Below are positions 27,743 to 38,910 of a stretch of 64,000 bases of DNA, one piece after another. The position numbers and the translations under genes are program-made. The stretch comes from Noviherbaspirillum aridicola (GTDB lineage: Bacteria; Pseudomonadota; Gammaproteobacteria; Burkholderiales; Burkholderiaceae_D), in NCBI RefSeq assembly GCF_019656455.1, contig NZ_BPMK01000005.1:194743-258742 (forward strand), read 5' to 3'. Position 1 is the stretch's first letter; every line of letters starts with the position of its first letter. The notes under the pieces were generated by a model that was not told the origin of the DNA, made no database searches, and saw only the letters and a list, made by a program, of their open reading frames with translations.

Positions 27743-28852
27743 ATGGAACAACGCGCGAAGGCAGTCGTCTGCCGTGAAATCAACCAGCCGGTGGTAGTCG
27801 AGGAAATCGTCGTCGAGGCGCCGCGCCGCGGCGAGGTCATGGTCAGGATGGCGGCCTGCGGCGTGTGCCACAGCGACCTGTCCGCGACCAACGGCACCAT
27901 TCCTTTCCCGCCGCCTGTGGTGCTCGGGCATGAAGGCGCCGGCCGCATCGTGGCGGTGGGCGAGGGCGTCACCGACTACAAGGTCGGCGACCATGTCGTC
28001 AGCTCCTTCGTCAGCATGTGCGGCAAGTGCCGCTACTGCCAGACCGGCCGTCCCCAGCTTTGCGACCAGGCCGGCCGCGCGATGACCACGCTGCCCGACG
28101 GCACCGTGCGCACCCGCGACCTCTCGGGCAAGCCGCTCAACATTTTCTCCGGCTGCGGCGTGATGGCCGAATACGCGACCCTGCACATCGATAACGTGGT
28201 CAAGGTCGACCAGAACGTCCCGCTGTCGCGCGCCGCCCTGATCGGCTGCGGCGTGATGACCGGCGTCGGTGCGGCGATCAACACCGCCAGGGTCGATGCC
28301 GGCTCGATCACCGTGGTGTTCGGCTGCGGCGGCGTCGGCCTGAACGCGATCCAGGGCTGCGCGATCTCGGGCGCGCGCATGATCGTCGCGGTGGACACCT
28401 CGGACGCCAAGCTGGAGATGGCGCGCCAGTTCGGCGCGACCCACACCGTCAACAGCAAGAACGAGGAAAACGTCGTCAAGGCGATTCTGAAGCTGACCGA
28501 AGGCGGCGCCGACTACGCATTCGAATGCGTCGGCCTCGGCGACATCGCGGCGCAGGCCTACGGCGTGCTGCGCAAGGGAGGCACCGCGGTGGTGGTCGGC
28601 GTGGCCAGCCAGAAGGACGTCACCTCCATCAAGACCGCCTCGCTCACCTTCGGCGAGAAGACGCTGACCGGCAGCTATTTCGGCTCCGCCCGTCCGCGCG
28701 AAGACTTCCCGAAGCTCATCGGACTGTACCGGGCCCAGCGGCTCAAGCTCGACGAGCTGATTACCCGCACCTACCGCATCGATGAAGCGCCGCAGGCGTT
28801 CGCCGACATGCAGGCCGGCCGCAATGCGCGCGGCGTGATCGTATTTGAATAA
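27743..28852 (+). CDS. Zinc-dependent alcohol dehydrogenase (MDR family)
   Basis: 369 residues. Catalytic zinc site '[13 protein letters not shown]' (~37-49) with 'GHEGAGRI' (~67), structural zinc site with four Cys in '[15 protein letters not shown]' (~93-107), and Rossmann motif '[13 protein letters not shown]' (~193). The length, and '[19 protein letters not shown]'-like middle part, match class III-like/aryl or aliphatic Zn alcohol dehydrogenases. It should oxidise a primary alcohol to an aldehyde with NAD+. Fourteen bases separate its stop from the aldehyde dehydrogenase start, making a two-step alcohol-to-acid module downstream of the transporter. The ATG at 27743 lacks a strong ribosome-binding site (AGAGATATTTCC upstream). 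Confidence 0.93.
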   Translation: MEQRAKAVVCREINQPVVVEEIVVEAPRRGEVMVRMAACGVCHSDLSATNGTIPFPPPVVLGHEGAGRIVAVGEGVTDYKVGDHVVSSFVSMCGKCRYCQTGRPQLCDQAGRAMTTLPDGTVRTRDLSGKPLNIFSGCGVMAEYATLHIDNVVKVDQNVPLSRAALIGCGVMTGVGAAINTARVDAGSITVVFGCGGVGLNAIQGCAISGARMIVAVDTSDAKLEMARQFGATHTVNSKNEENVVKAILKLTEGGADYAFECVGLGDIAAQAYGVLRKGGTAVVVGVASQKDVTSIKTASLTFGEKTLTGSYFGSARPREDFPKLIGLYRAQRLKLDELITRTYRIDEAPQAFADMQAGRNARGVIVFE

Positions 28853-28865
28853 CAGGAGACCGACC

Positions 28866-30323
28866 ATGAAAAACCGCGACGCTTTCTACATCAACGGCAA
28901 GTGGGTCAAGCCGAACGGCAGCAAGACCATCGACGTGATCAATTCCTCGACCGAGGAAGTGATGGCCACCATCCCCGAAGGCACCGAGGCCGACGCCAAT
29001 GCGGCGGTGGCCGCGGCGCGCGCCGCCTTCGACGGCTGGAGCACGACCACGCCGGCGCAGCGCGCAGACTACCTGCGCAAGATCCATGAAGGCCTGAAGG
29101 CGCGCAGCGAGGAGCTTGCGCAGATCATCGCCGGCGAAGTCGGCATGCCGCTCAAGCTCGCGGCCGCCATCCAGGTCGGCTCGCCGGTTGCGAACTTCGG
29201 CTACTACGCCAGGATGGTCACCGGCTACGAATGGGAAGAAACCACCGGCAATTCGCGGGTCGTGCGCGAGCCGGTCGGCGTAGTCGCCGCGATCACGCCG
29301 TGGAACTATCCGCTGCACCAGATCGCTGCCAAGGTCGCGCCCGCACTGGCGGCCGGCTGCACCGTGGTGCTCAAGCCGTCGGAGGTCGCGCCGCTCAATG
29401 CCTTCGTGCTGGCCGAAGTGATCGACGCCGCCGGCCTGCCGCCGGGCGTATTCAATCTCGTCACCGGCTTCGGTCCCGACATCGGTGAAGCGCTGGTACG
29501 TCATCCGGAGGTGGACATGGTGTCCTTCACCGGCTCCACACGGGCCGGCAAGCGCATCTCGGAAGTCGCATCGGCGACCATCAAGCGCGTCTCGCTGGAG
29601 CTGGGCGGCAAGTCGGCTTCGGTCATCCTCGACGATGCGGATCTGGCGAGCGCGGTCAAGGGTACGGTCAACGCCTGCTTCCTCAACAGCGGCCAGACCT
29701 GCTCCGCGCACACCCGCATGCTGGTGCCGGAATCGCGCTACGAGGAGGCGGCGAAGATCGCGGCCGACGTGGCGAAGGGCTTCACCGTCGGCGATCCGTT
29801 CGGCGGCAGCGCCAAGCTCGGTCCGCTGGTCTCCGCCGCCCAGCGCGAGCGGGTGCAGAACTACATCCGCACGGGCATCGAAGAGGGCGCCGAGCTGCTG
29901 TGCGGCGGCCCCGACGCGCCGGCGGGTCTGGAAAAGGGCTATTACGTCCAGCCCACCGTGTTCGGCCGCGTGAAGCCGGACAGCACGATCGCACAGGAAG
30001 AGATCTTCGGACCGGTGCTGTCCATCATCACCTACAAGGACGAGGATGAGGCGGTGCGCATCGCCAACGGCACGCTCTACGGTCTCGCCGGGGGCGTCTG
30101 GGCCGGCTCCGACGAGCGCGCGCAGCAGGTCGCGCGCCGGCTGCGCACCGGCCAGGTCGACATCAACGGCGGCACCTTCAATCTGTTCGCCCCCTTCGGC
30201 GGCTACAAGCAGTCCGGCCGCGGCCGCGAGATGGGCCCGTATGGACTGGAAGAGTTCCTCGAGTACAAGTCGCTGCAGTTCAAGCCGAATGCGCCTGCGC
30301 TGACGGCGCAGGCGCCGTACTGA
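28866..30323 (+). CDS. NAD(P)-dependent aldehyde dehydrogenase
   Basis: 485 residues, normal for the ALDH superfamily. Oxyanion Asn in 'TPWNYPLHQ' (~150), catalytic Glu in '[10 protein letters not shown]' (~248), catalytic Cys in '[11 protein letters not shown]' (~282), and '[11 protein letters not shown]' (~380). It oxidises an aldehyde to the acid, here presumably the product of the preceding alcohol dehydrogenase. AGGAG precedes ATG 28866. Last gene of the liv-adh-aldh operon; downstream lie two GC-rich hairpins and the convergent LuxR-type regulator. Confidence 0.95.
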   Translation: MKNRDAFYINGKWVKPNGSKTIDVINSSTEEVMATIPEGTEADANAAVAAARAAFDGWSTTTPAQRADYLRKIHEGLKARSEELAQIIAGEVGMPLKLAAAIQVGSPVANFGYYARMVTGYEWEETTGNSRVVREPVGVVAAITPWNYPLHQIAAKVAPALAAGCTVVLKPSEVAPLNAFVLAEVIDAAGLPPGVFNLVTGFGPDIGEALVRHPEVDMVSFTGSTRAGKRISEVASATIKRVSLELGGKSASVILDDADLASAVKGTVNACFLNSGQTCSAHTRMLVPESRYEEAAKIAADVAKGFTVGDPFGGSAKLGPLVSAAQRERVQNYIRTGIEEGAELLCGGPDAPAGLEKGYYVQPTVFGRVKPDSTIAQEEIFGPVLSIITYKDEDEAVRIANGTLYGLAGGVWAGSDERAQQVARRLRTGQVDINGGTFNLFAPFGGYKQSGRGREMGPYGLEEFLEYKSLQFKPNAPALTAQAPY

Positions 30324-30428
30324 CAGGCGTGAGCCGGGCTGGCCCGGGTGCCGGGGTCGCGGCGGTGGCACGACCGGCGCCGGGTTCTGCGACCCGCGTA
30401 TCGACCGCTCTCCGGACACACGTCGTTT

Positions 30429-30490
30429 GGGCCGGCAGGGACGCCGGCCCTACTGGCTCGGGGTGAGTGGGGCCGGCCTCCGTGCCGGCC
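30429..30490. repeat. Two tandem REP-like hairpins
   Basis: GGGCCGGC-AGGGAC-GCCGGCCC at 30429-30450 and GGCCGGC-CTCCGT-GCCGGCC at 30471-30490, about 20 bp apart. The near-identical arms in a convergent intergenic gap (30324-30514) look like a pair of repetitive extragenic palindromes and may also end both transcripts. Confidence 0.6.
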
Positions 30491-30514
30491 TGGCGGAGCT
30501 CGCAAGACCGACGC

Positions 30515-33169
30515 CTAAAGCAGCTGCATCATCTGCGCCCGCTTGACCGCGGCATTGCGCTTGCTGACTTCGAGCTTCGCGAAGATGCTCTTGAGGTGGG
30601 TTTTCACCGTCTCCGGCGTGATATTGAGCAGGCCGGAGATTTCCTTGTTCGATTTGTCCTGTGCCAGCAGCCGCAGCACGCTTTCTTCCCGCGGGCTGAG
30701 GCTGACCGCGGAGGTGGCGCGCATGGCCTTGCCTGTCGCGACCAGCTTTTCCATGTAGCCCAGATATTCGCCGCGCCGCAAACCGGCGGGAGCATGCCGC
30801 TGGTAGAGCGCAAGCATCTGCGCGAGGTCGGCCTGCTGGCAGAGCAGGGTGGCGTTGAATCCGGCGGCGCGTGCGACGTCGATCGCGCACTCGGTCTGCT
30901 CGACGGCGGCGCGATGGTCCTGGGCGGCGAACCGGGCGCAGGCGAGCCCCATGCCTGCGCGGACCGCGATATGAAGATCGCCGGCGCGCTGCGCGTCGCA
31001 CAGCACGCGCGTCAGCATGCGGACGGCGTCGGCGGCACGGCCCTCGACGAGCGCGTAATGGCTTTCGGCCAGCCCGACCCAGGCATCCACCTCGGGCAGT
31101 TCGCCGTCCGTCTCCGGGTCGACCGCGGCATGCAGCGCGCGCAGCCGGGCAAGGCAGGCGGCGGCGCGCTGGCCCGCGCCGGAGCGCAGCAGCACGCACA
31201 GCTTCTCGTAGGCGCAGTGCACCTGCGCGCGCAGGCAGCGGGCCGACGCGGCAAGTGTCTCCCAGCGCTCCAGCACCTGCATCTCCCGCACGTCGTCGCC
31301 GCGAAGTTTCGCCGCGCGCGCGGCGGCCGAATAACCGCGGGCGATGACGTCGGGGTGCCCGCTTTGCGCCACCAGGTCGAGCGACAGGGCGAGGTTCTTT
31401 TCCGCCTCGTCGAACTCCAGCGCTTCCTGCTGCAGGAAGGCGAGCAGGGTCGCGCACAGCGCGCCCGGGACGGATACCGGGCCGAGGCGGCCGGTCGCCA
31501 GCGAGAGGCCTTCTTCCAGGCAGCGGCGGGCCGGCTCGGCCTGCAGGCGGATCAGATTCTCCAGGCCGAGCAGCACCTGCCGGTAGACGGTCGACAGGAA
31601 GGTGTACTGGTCCACCGGCGCGCGCGCGACCTCGGTCAGCACTTCATGAAACTCCTTCCAGCGCCGCGCCTGCAGATAGCAGTAGCCCGCGACGCACCGC
31701 ACCGTCTCGGTGAGCGAGGCGTAAACCCCGGGCTGGCGCAGGCAATCGAGCGACAGGCGCAAGGCTTCGTCGAGCCGGTCGCCGCGGCAGGCGAGCACGG
31801 ATCGCATCGCCTGCAGGTGCCAGTACACCACCCGGGTCCCGTTGCTGGGCGGCAGACTGCGCATGCGGGCGTCGATCGCGTCGAGCAGCCGGTACAGCGT
31901 CTGCGCATCGTCGGGCGCGGCGAGGATGCGGGTGAGCGCGATCGTCAGCAGCACCTTGATGGACACCGCCGGATCGTCGCCGAGGCCGAGTTGCCGGTCC
32001 CATTCGCGCACCGTCAGCAGGTCGCCGCGATAGAACACCAGATGCGCGGATTGCTCGATGCAGGCGAGGGCGGCGGAACGGTCGCCGATGCGCAGCGCGA
32101 GATCGACCGCCTCCCGCCAGTTGGCCTGGCGCGCATGCCACTGGCCCGCGCGCCGCAGCACATCCTCCACCCGTGCAGGCGGAATGCGGGCCAGCACGCC
32201 CTGGCGCACCAGGTCGTGGCAGGCGAACCAGTGGCCGTCGTCCGACACGCGCGACAGCAGGCAATGCACCTGTTCCAGCGACTGGATAGCGTCGCGCACC
32301 TGCTGCATGCCGGCGAGGTCGGCGAACAGTGCCGCCGACATGCGGCCGACGATGCAGGTGGCTTCCAGCAGCCCGGTTTCCGTGGCCGTGAGCCGCGACA
32401 GGGCGGCCTCCAGCAGCACGCCGAGGTGGGTCTCGGCGAGGAAGCTGCCGCGGCCGGCGAACACGCGGTCGTCGCCGACGCTGTCGGTCGCGGCGAGAAT
32501 GCCGAGCGCCGCCGGCCAGCCGGCGGTGAGGCGATGCGCCGCCGCCGCGCGGTCGCAGGAGGCGAACAGCGCGCCCGTCTCCGCTTCATTGAAGCGCAGG
32601 TCGGCGGCGTCGACATATTGCACATCGCCCTGGCAGGCGGCGAGCAGGCGTTCGGGCGCGAACGGCCGCGTCAGCAGCACGAGGTGCAGGTTGGCGGGCG
32701 CATGGCGGAGCAGGGTCAGCACGCCGGCGAGCGCCTCGCCGCCGAGCAGGTGCACATCATCGATGAACAGGAAGAAATCGTCGCGCTCGCGGGCGAGCCG
32801 GTTGATGACGACGGCGATCAGCTGTTCGCCTTCCACGCCGTGCGGCGCCGGTTGCGGTTCGCCTGCCTGCGCCGGCATCAGCGCCTGCTCGCAGGCGAAG
32901 GCCAGGTATTCGGCGAAGCGGTTGCAGCTGTCGTCGCCGTCCTGCAGGGACAGCCATGCGAGGCGGCGGCCCTGCTGCTGCAGCGCGGCCGCCCACAGCG
33001 CGCCGAGAGTGGTCTTGCCGAAGCCCGAGGGTGCCATGACCAGCGTCAGCCTGGTCTGCGACAGGCGCTCGGCGCGCCGCAGCAGGCGCATGCGCTCCAG
33101 CGTCCTGGCACCGGGCCGCGGCGGGCGGACCTTGGGAAGCAATAGCGTGGCGTGCGTTAGCTCTTGCAT
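30515..33169 (-). CDS. MalT/LAL-type LuxR-family ATP-dependent transcriptional regulator
   Basis: 884 residues from ATG 33169. N-terminal STAND-type NTPase with Walker A 'MAPSGFGKTTLG' (~45) and Walker B-like 'FFLFIDDVHLLGG' (~128); a long helical TPR-like sensor region (~330-800); C-terminal LuxR HTH 'LSPREESVLRLLAQDKSNKE' with 'LNITPETVKTHLKSIFAKLE' (~820-865). This architecture is that of MalT, AcoK and AlkS, activators that need ATP plus an inducer. It is convergent with the alcohol/aldehyde dehydrogenase operon and upstream of no gene of its own. By analogy with AlkS it is a candidate activator of the alcohol/aldehyde or esterase genes nearby. Effector unknown. Confidence 0.92.
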   Translation of the reverse strand: MQELTHATLLLPKVRPPRPGARTLERMRLLRRAERLSQTRLTLVMAPSGFGKTTLGALWAAALQQQGRRLAWLSLQDGDDSCNRFAEYLAFACEQALMPAQAGEPQPAPHGVEGEQLIAVVINRLARERDDFFLFIDDVHLLGGEALAGVLTLLRHAPANLHLVLLTRPFAPERLLAACQGDVQYVDAADLRFNEAETGALFASCDRAAAAHRLTAGWPAALGILAATDSVGDDRVFAGRGSFLAETHLGVLLEAALSRLTATETGLLEATCIVGRMSAALFADLAGMQQVRDAIQSLEQVHCLLSRVSDDGHWFACHDLVRQGVLARIPPARVEDVLRRAGQWHARQANWREAVDLALRIGDRSAALACIEQSAHLVFYRGDLLTVREWDRQLGLGDDPAVSIKVLLTIALTRILAAPDDAQTLYRLLDAIDARMRSLPPSNGTRVVYWHLQAMRSVLACRGDRLDEALRLSLDCLRQPGVYASLTETVRCVAGYCYLQARRWKEFHEVLTEVARAPVDQYTFLSTVYRQVLLGLENLIRLQAEPARRCLEEGLSLATGRLGPVSVPGALCATLLAFLQQEALEFDEAEKNLALSLDLVAQSGHPDVIARGYSAAARAAKLRGDDVREMQVLERWETLAASARCLRAQVHCAYEKLCVLLRSGAGQRAAACLARLRALHAAVDPETDGELPEVDAWVGLAESHYALVEGRAADAVRMLTRVLCDAQRAGDLHIAVRAGMGLACARFAAQDHRAAVEQTECAIDVARAAGFNATLLCQQADLAQMLALYQRHAPAGLRRGEYLGYMEKLVATGKAMRATSAVSLSPREESVLRLLAQDKSNKEISGLLNITPETVKTHLKSIFAKLEVSKRNAAVKRAQMMQLL

Positions 33170-33292
33170 CGGCGCCGTTCCTCGTGTGATTGAAAGAAGC
33201 ACCGACATTCTAATCATGGAAGGGCTGGCGGAAACCATGCGCTGCAACAAGCTTGCGCGAGAAACACGCCCGCCGGCGAGGCGCGCGCAACG

Positions 33293-33318
33293 AAAAAAGG
33301 GGATGCCGAAGCATCCCC
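33293..33318 (-). terminator. Intrinsic terminator downstream of the esterase gene
   Basis: On the minus strand: GGGGATGC-TTCG-GCATCCCC followed by TTTTTT. The 8-bp stem with a stable UUCG tetraloop begins 29 bp after the esterase stop. Confidence 0.9.
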
Positions 33319-33346
33319 AAAGTACAACGTGGCACAGGTGACGGAA

Positions 33347-34957
33347 TCAGGAACCGGTCCAGAACGCGCAGTGATGGCGCGCGGCGAAATCGCCGGTAGT
33401 GGTCGAGGTCCCCGGTTCAAGCGAAAGACGCGTATCGGCGGTGCTGCTGTACGGCGTCCAGGCGGGGCCGGTGCCGTTCGGATCGCCGGTCCTGGCGAAG
33501 CGGGTCCAGTAGCTCACCATCTGCCGCTTCAACGCTTCCTGATCCGCGCTGTAGGTCACGCCCGGCCGCGTGGTCGGGAACAGGTACTGGATTTCCGCCG
33601 CATGGTAGGCGCCCCAGCGTGGCCGGGTGGCGGGCGGCAGGTAGATCATCGGCGCGTTCTGGTCGTTGAACTCGTATGCGTAGACCTGCGTGCCGCTGGC
33701 GGTACGCAGCCTTGCCGCGACGCGGCTCGGGCAGGCGAACAGCATGTCGGTGGCGATGGCGTCATAGGCTTCGGCAGGGCTTGCGTAGTCGGCCAGCGGA
33801 TACTCGGCATCGACCTCGGCGAAGCTCTTGCCGCTCAGGGCGATCAGTTGCGAGACCCGCGGCTGATAGTTGGCCGCGGTGAACGGCCCGGCCGAGGGCA
33901 CCAGGTCCATGCGCGCGGCCGACAGCAGGCTGTATTCATCGGTGTTGCTGCCTTCGATCGTCGGCACCTTGTTGAAGTCGCCGGTGGCGAAGGCGTTGCG
34001 CACGGTGGTCGTCAGCACCCTGTTGTCGACGATGGGAGAGACGCTCGCCAGGCTGGTACCCAGGATTTTCTCCACCGTCAGTCCGCGCAGGCAGGACAGG
34101 CTCTGGTCGGTGCAGCCCGCCGCGGTCGCGTAGTTGCTGCCGGCCGTGTGGGCCGTGGCCAGCGGCGGCTGGTTGAGCGAATAGGCGCCGCTCTGGATGA
34201 TGGCCTTGTTGAACAGTCCGGCCGCCAGCGGCGAGGCCAGGTGCGACATCACGCTGAAGCCGCCGGCGGACTCGCCGAAGATGGTGATGTTGTTCGGATC
34301 GCCGCGGAAGGAAGCGATGTTGTTCTTCACCCACTTCAGCGCGGCCTGCTGGTCCATCAGGCCGTAGTTGCCGGAAGCGCCCTGCTCGGCGGTGAGGGCG
34401 GGATGCGCCAGGAAGCCGAGCGCGCCGAGACGGTAGTTGAGCGTGACCACGGCCACGCCCTGTTCGACCAGCTTGCTGGTGTCGTAGGCATTGCTTTCGC
34501 CCGACGTGAACGCCCCGCCGTGGATCCAGACCATGACCGGGAAGGGACCGTCGCCCTTCGGAGTGTAGACATTGAGGTAGAGACAGTCTTCGTTCACGCT
34601 GGCGCCACCGAACGCGCCGCCGGCCTGCGGACAGGTGCCGCCGAACTTGCTTGCATCGCGGGTGCCGGTCCAGGCCGTGGCCGGCTCCGGCGCTTTCCAG
34701 CGGCGCTCGCCGGTGGGCGGCGCCGCATAGGGGATGCCGAGGAAGCGCAGACTTGCGTCGGACTCGACGCCCTTGACGCTGCCCTTGTCGGTCTTCACCA
34801 CGGTCACGTCGGGCGCGACCACCTCGGGCAGCGCGGTCTTGCCGTCGTCGCCGCCGCCGCTGCCGCAGGCCGACAGCGCGAGGGCGGCCATGACCGCGGC
34901 AGCGGTTGTCGCGCGGGCCCGCGGGCGGCGGGCGCGATTCGTTCTTTCATGTTGCAT
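33347..34957 (-). CDS. Type-B carboxylesterase/lipase, predicted lipoprotein
   Basis: 536 residues from ATG 34957 with AAAGGAG upstream. N-terminal lipoprotein signal with lipobox 'LALSACG' (Cys ~31), followed by a Gly/Ser-rich linker. The alpha/beta-hydrolase has the nucleophile elbow 'FGESAGGFSV' (Ser ~225), oxyanion 'WIHGGAFTSG', typical 'NYRLGALGFLAHP', and a C-terminal His in 'WGAYHAAEIQYLF' (~450), all as in the carboxylesterase type B family. It would hydrolyse esters at the outer membrane or periplasmic face. The gene lies between the LuxR-type regulator and the beta-oxidation operon, in the same direction as both, and has its own terminator. It could liberate an alcohol and an acid for the neighbouring enzymes (inference). 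Confidence 0.9.
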   Translation of the reverse strand: MQHERTNRARRPRARATTAAAVMAALALSACGSGGGDDGKTALPEVVAPDVTVVKTDKGSVKGVESDASLRFLGIPYAAPPTGERRWKAPEPATAWTGTRDASKFGGTCPQAGGAFGGASVNEDCLYLNVYTPKGDGPFPVMVWIHGGAFTSGESNAYDTSKLVEQGVAVVTLNYRLGALGFLAHPALTAEQGASGNYGLMDQQAALKWVKNNIASFRGDPNNITIFGESAGGFSVMSHLASPLAAGLFNKAIIQSGAYSLNQPPLATAHTAGSNYATAAGCTDQSLSCLRGLTVEKILGTSLASVSPIVDNRVLTTTVRNAFATGDFNKVPTIEGSNTDEYSLLSAARMDLVPSAGPFTAANYQPRVSQLIALSGKSFAEVDAEYPLADYASPAEAYDAIATDMLFACPSRVAARLRTASGTQVYAYEFNDQNAPMIYLPPATRPRWGAYHAAEIQYLFPTTRPGVTYSADQEALKRQMVSYWTRFARTGDPNGTGPAWTPYSSTADTRLSLEPGTSTTTGDFAARHHCAFWTGS

Positions 34958-35081
34958 GCTTGTCTCCTTTAGTCGTCGCAGGTATTCCTGTTCTTGTTCC
35001 TGTCGACTATAGGGACACTCCGCCGCGCGCAACATCCCCCGTATGGGTGAGGCGGCGGCCGCCGCGGGCGGCGGCGCAAAC

Positions 35082-35108
35082 AAAAAGGGCCGCTCCATGG
35101 AGCGGCCC
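35082..35108 (-). terminator. Intrinsic terminator of the beta-oxidation operon
   Basis: A perfect 22-bp palindrome (35087-35108; arms start GGGCCGCTCC) with TTTTT following on the minus strand (35086-35082), 20 bp after the SDR stop. Confidence 0.8.
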
Positions 35109-35128
35109 GCCGGCTTGCCTGCGCCCGG

Positions 35129-35914
<786 letters not shown>

Positions 35915-35938
35915 CGTCTCCTCCTTGTGTCCGCTCTC

Positions 35939-37597
35939 TCAGGCTTTCATTTCCTTTTCCTGCAGCTCGCGCCATTGCAGCTTGCCGGTCGATGATTTCG
36001 GCAGGGCGTCGACGAACTGCACGATGCGCGGGCTCTTGTAGGCCGCCATGTTGGCATGCGCCCAGTCGACGATCTCCTGTTCGGTGATCTTGCCGCGGTA
36101 AGCCTCGCGCAGCACGATGACCGCCTTGACCGTCTCGCCGCGCTTGGGATCGCGCGCGCCGATCACGCAGGCTTCCTGTATCGCGGGATGCTGGTACATC
36201 AGCGCTTCCACCTCCGCCGGCCAGACCTTGAAGCCCGAGGCATTGATCATGCGCTTGAGGCGGTCGACCATGAAGAAATAGCCGTCCTCGTCGGTGCGCG
36301 CGAGGTCGCCGGTGCGCAGGAAGCGCTTGCCGTCGATCTCGACGAAGGCTTCCTTCGTCGCGTCCGGGCTGTTCCAGTACCCCTGCATCACGTTCGGCGC
36401 GCACACCACCACCTCGCCGGTTTCGCCCGGCGGCAGTTCCCTGAAGGTGGACGGATCGACCACGCGGGAATCGACGTTGAAGATCGGGATGCCGAGACAC
36501 TGCTTCTTCGGCCGCTGCGGCGGATTGATGTGGGTGGCGGCCATGGTCTCGGACATGCCGTAGCCCTCGACATAGGGAATGCCGACCAGGTCCTGCAGCT
36601 TCTGCGCCACCGCTTCCGGCATCGCCGCGCCGCCGCCGCGTATGCCGCGCAGGCTGGACAGGTCATAGTCCGCGACCCGGGGATGCGCGAGCATGTCCAC
36701 CACCATCGTGGAGATGACCTGCAGCGAACGGACCTTGTAGCGCTGTATGCATTCCAGCGCCACCTCGCGGTCCCAGCGCGGCAGCACGACCATGGTGCTG
36801 CCGAGGTAGAGCGGGCCGTTCATGCTGCCCTGCATGCCGGTCACATGGAAGAAGGGCAGCACCGACAGCAGCACGGTATCGGTCACGGTGTTGAACCACT
36901 GCATCGTGGCGACCACCGAGAACACGACGCCGCGGTGGGTGTGCATGCAGCCCTTCGGATTGCCAGTGGTGCCGGAGGTGTAGGGCATCACGCACAGGTC
37001 GTCCGGCCCGGCGGTATGCGGGCCGGGACGCAGACCGCGCCCGAGAACGTCGCTCCACAGGGTGACGCCCTTGCCGTCGATCGCCTTGCGCGGCGCGCTG
37101 ACGAAATCGGGCACGCGCAGGTCGGTGGGGCGCTTCAGGTAATCGGAATAGGCGGCGACGATGATGTGCTGCATGCCCTCGTCGAGCAGCGGCGAAATCT
37201 GGTCGAACAGGTCCTGCGGGGCGAAGGCGGTGGTGGCGCCGGTGTCTTTCACATAGTGCCGCAGCTCCTGCGTCAGGTTCATCGGATTGACCGGCACCAC
37301 GACCGCGTCGGCGCGCAGGATCGCGTAATAGGCGAGCACGAACTGCGGGCTGTTCTGCATGTAGAGCAGCACCCGGTCGCCCTTCTTGACGCCGCATTCC
37401 TGCTGCAGGAAGCCGGCGATGCGCTCCGTCTCGTCTTTGAACTCGGCGTAGGTGATCGGGGTGTCGTAGAACAGGATGTAGGGCTTGTTCGGATAGCGCG
37501 CGGCGGAAACCTCCAGGTTGTAGTACAGGCTGGTTTCCGGTGCGGTCAGGTGTTGCGGCAGGGTGCCGGGCCAGAAGGCCAGATGGCGGTCGGACAT
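35939..37597 (-). CDS. AMP-forming acyl-CoA synthetase (long/medium-chain type)
   Basis: 552 residues. ANL-superfamily motifs are clear: A3 'YTSGTTGNPKGCMHTH' (~208), A5 'VEGYGMSETMA' (~335), A7 'RTGDLARTDEDGYF' (~430), A8 'DRLKRMINASGFKVWPAEVE' (~445), and the catalytic Lys in 'KSSTGKLQWRE' (~537). It activates a carboxylic acid to its acyl-CoA via an acyl-adenylate. In context it would feed the acyl-CoA dehydrogenase, hydratase/dehydrogenase and thiolase of the same operon. Substrate chain length or ring nature is open. Confidence 0.94.
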   Translation of the reverse strand: MSDRHLAFWPGTLPQHLTAPETSLYYNLEVSAARYPNKPYILFYDTPITYAEFKDETERIAGFLQQECGVKKGDRVLLYMQNSPQFVLAYYAILRADAVVVPVNPMNLTQELRHYVKDTGATTAFAPQDLFDQISPLLDEGMQHIIVAAYSDYLKRPTDLRVPDFVSAPRKAIDGKGVTLWSDVLGRGLRPGPHTAGPDDLCVMPYTSGTTGNPKGCMHTHRGVVFSVVATMQWFNTVTDTVLLSVLPFFHVTGMQGSMNGPLYLGSTMVVLPRWDREVALECIQRYKVRSLQVISTMVVDMLAHPRVADYDLSSLRGIRGGGAAMPEAVAQKLQDLVGIPYVEGYGMSETMAATHINPPQRPKKQCLGIPIFNVDSRVVDPSTFRELPPGETGEVVVCAPNVMQGYWNSPDATKEAFVEIDGKRFLRTGDLARTDEDGYFFMVDRLKRMINASGFKVWPAEVEALMYQHPAIQEACVIGARDPKRGETVKAVIVLREAYRGKITEQEIVDWAHANMAAYKSPRIVQFVDALPKSSTGKLQWRELQEKEMKA

Positions 37598-37653
37598 GTC
37601 TCTCTTCTGTATCGGTTCGTCGGCGCGGTCGCGTTTCCTCGGCGAGGCTCGGC

Positions 37654-38880
37654 TCAGTTACGCTCCATGTAGCGGGACAGCTCCAGCTTGGCGATGGCGT
37701 TCCGGTGCACCTCGTCCGGGCCGTCCGCAATCCGCAGTGTACGGGAACTGGCATAAGCCTGCGCGAGGCCGAAATCCTCGGACACGCCGCCGCCGCCATG
37801 CGCCTGTATCGCCCAGTCGATGACCTGGCAGGCCATGTTGGGCGCGGCCACCTTGATCATCGCGATTTCCTTCGCGGCCGCCTTGTTGCCGACGGTGTCC
37901 ATCATGTGCGCCGCATTGAGCACGAGGAAGCGCGCCTGGTCGATCAGGATGCGCGAATTGGCGATGCGCTCGCGCGTCACGCCCTGGTCGGCCACCTTGC
38001 GGCCGAAGGCGGTGCGCTCCAGCGTGCGGCGGCACATCTTTTCCAGCGCGCGCTCGGCGCGGCCGATCAGCCGCATGCAGTGATGGATGCGGCCCGGGCC
38101 GAGGCGGCCCTGCGCGATCTCGAAGCCCCGGCCCTCGCCGAGCAGGATGTTCGATGCCGGCACCCGCACGTTCTCGAAGCGCACCTCGGCATGGCCGTGC
38201 GGCGCATCGTCGAAGCCGAACACCGGCAGGTGGCGCAGCACGGTGACGCCGGGCGCATCCATGGGCACCAGGATCATCGATTGCTGGCGGTGGCGGTTCG
38301 GATGGTCGGGCGCGGTCTTGCCCATGAAGATCAGGATCTTGCAGCGCGGATCGTTGGCGCCGGAGGTCCACCATTTCTGGCCGTTGATCACGTATTCGTC
38401 GCCGTCGCGCTCGATGCGCGCCTCGATGTTGGTGGCGTCGGAGGATGCCACCGCCGGCTCGGTCATCGCGAACGCGGAGCGGATCTTGCCCTCGAGCAGA
38501 GGCACCAGCCACTGCTGCTGCTGTTCCTCGGTGCCGTAGCGCACCAGGGTTTCCATGTTGCCGGTGTCGGGCGCCGAGCAGTTGAAGACTTCGGAGCCGA
38601 TGTGGGAGCGGCCCATGATCTCGGCCAGCGGCGCGTATTCCAGGTTGGTCAGGCCGGCGCCGTATTTCGACTCCGGCAGGAACAGATTCCACAGGCCCGC
38701 CTCGCGCGCCTTCAGCTTGAGTTCTTCGACGATCTTCGTCGGCACCCAGGGATTGCCGGCGCGGCGGGCGGCGTTCATCTCTTCTTCGAATACCTTTTCC
38801 GCCGGATAGACGTATTCGTCCATGAATGCGGTCACGCGCTTTTGCAGGTCCTTGACCTTGTCGGAATACATGAAAGTCAT
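37654..38880 (-). CDS. Acyl-CoA dehydrogenase
   Basis: 408 residues. ACAD features: '[15 protein letters not shown]' (FAD/substrate loop), '[16 protein letters not shown]', '[22 protein letters not shown]', and C-terminal '[25 protein letters not shown]' region (cited in part: '[15 protein letters not shown]'). The ACAD10/11-like pattern fits the APH-like partner encoded directly upstream. The enzyme introduces the alpha,beta double bond using FAD. AGGAG lies before ATG 38880, and the gene sits 30 bp downstream of the APH-like kinase gene. The catalytic base is not at the common Glu position I could assign with certainty. Confidence 0.94.
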   Translation of the reverse strand: MTFMYSDKVKDLQKRVTAFMDEYVYPAEKVFEEEMNAARRAGNPWVPTKIVEELKLKAREAGLWNLFLPESKYGAGLTNLEYAPLAEIMGRSHIGSEVFNCSAPDTGNMETLVRYGTEEQQQQWLVPLLEGKIRSAFAMTEPAVASSDATNIEARIERDGDEYVINGQKWWTSGANDPRCKILIFMGKTAPDHPNRHRQQSMILVPMDAPGVTVLRHLPVFGFDDAPHGHAEVRFENVRVPASNILLGEGRGFEIAQGRLGPGRIHHCMRLIGRAERALEKMCRRTLERTAFGRKVADQGVTRERIANSRILIDQARFLVLNAAHMMDTVGNKAAAKEIAMIKVAAPNMACQVIDWAIQAHGGGGVSEDFGLAQAYASSRTLRIADGPDEVHRNAIAKLELSRYMERN

Positions 38881-38910
38881 TGCGGTTCTCCTGTGCCTGT
38901 TCGGATCGGC

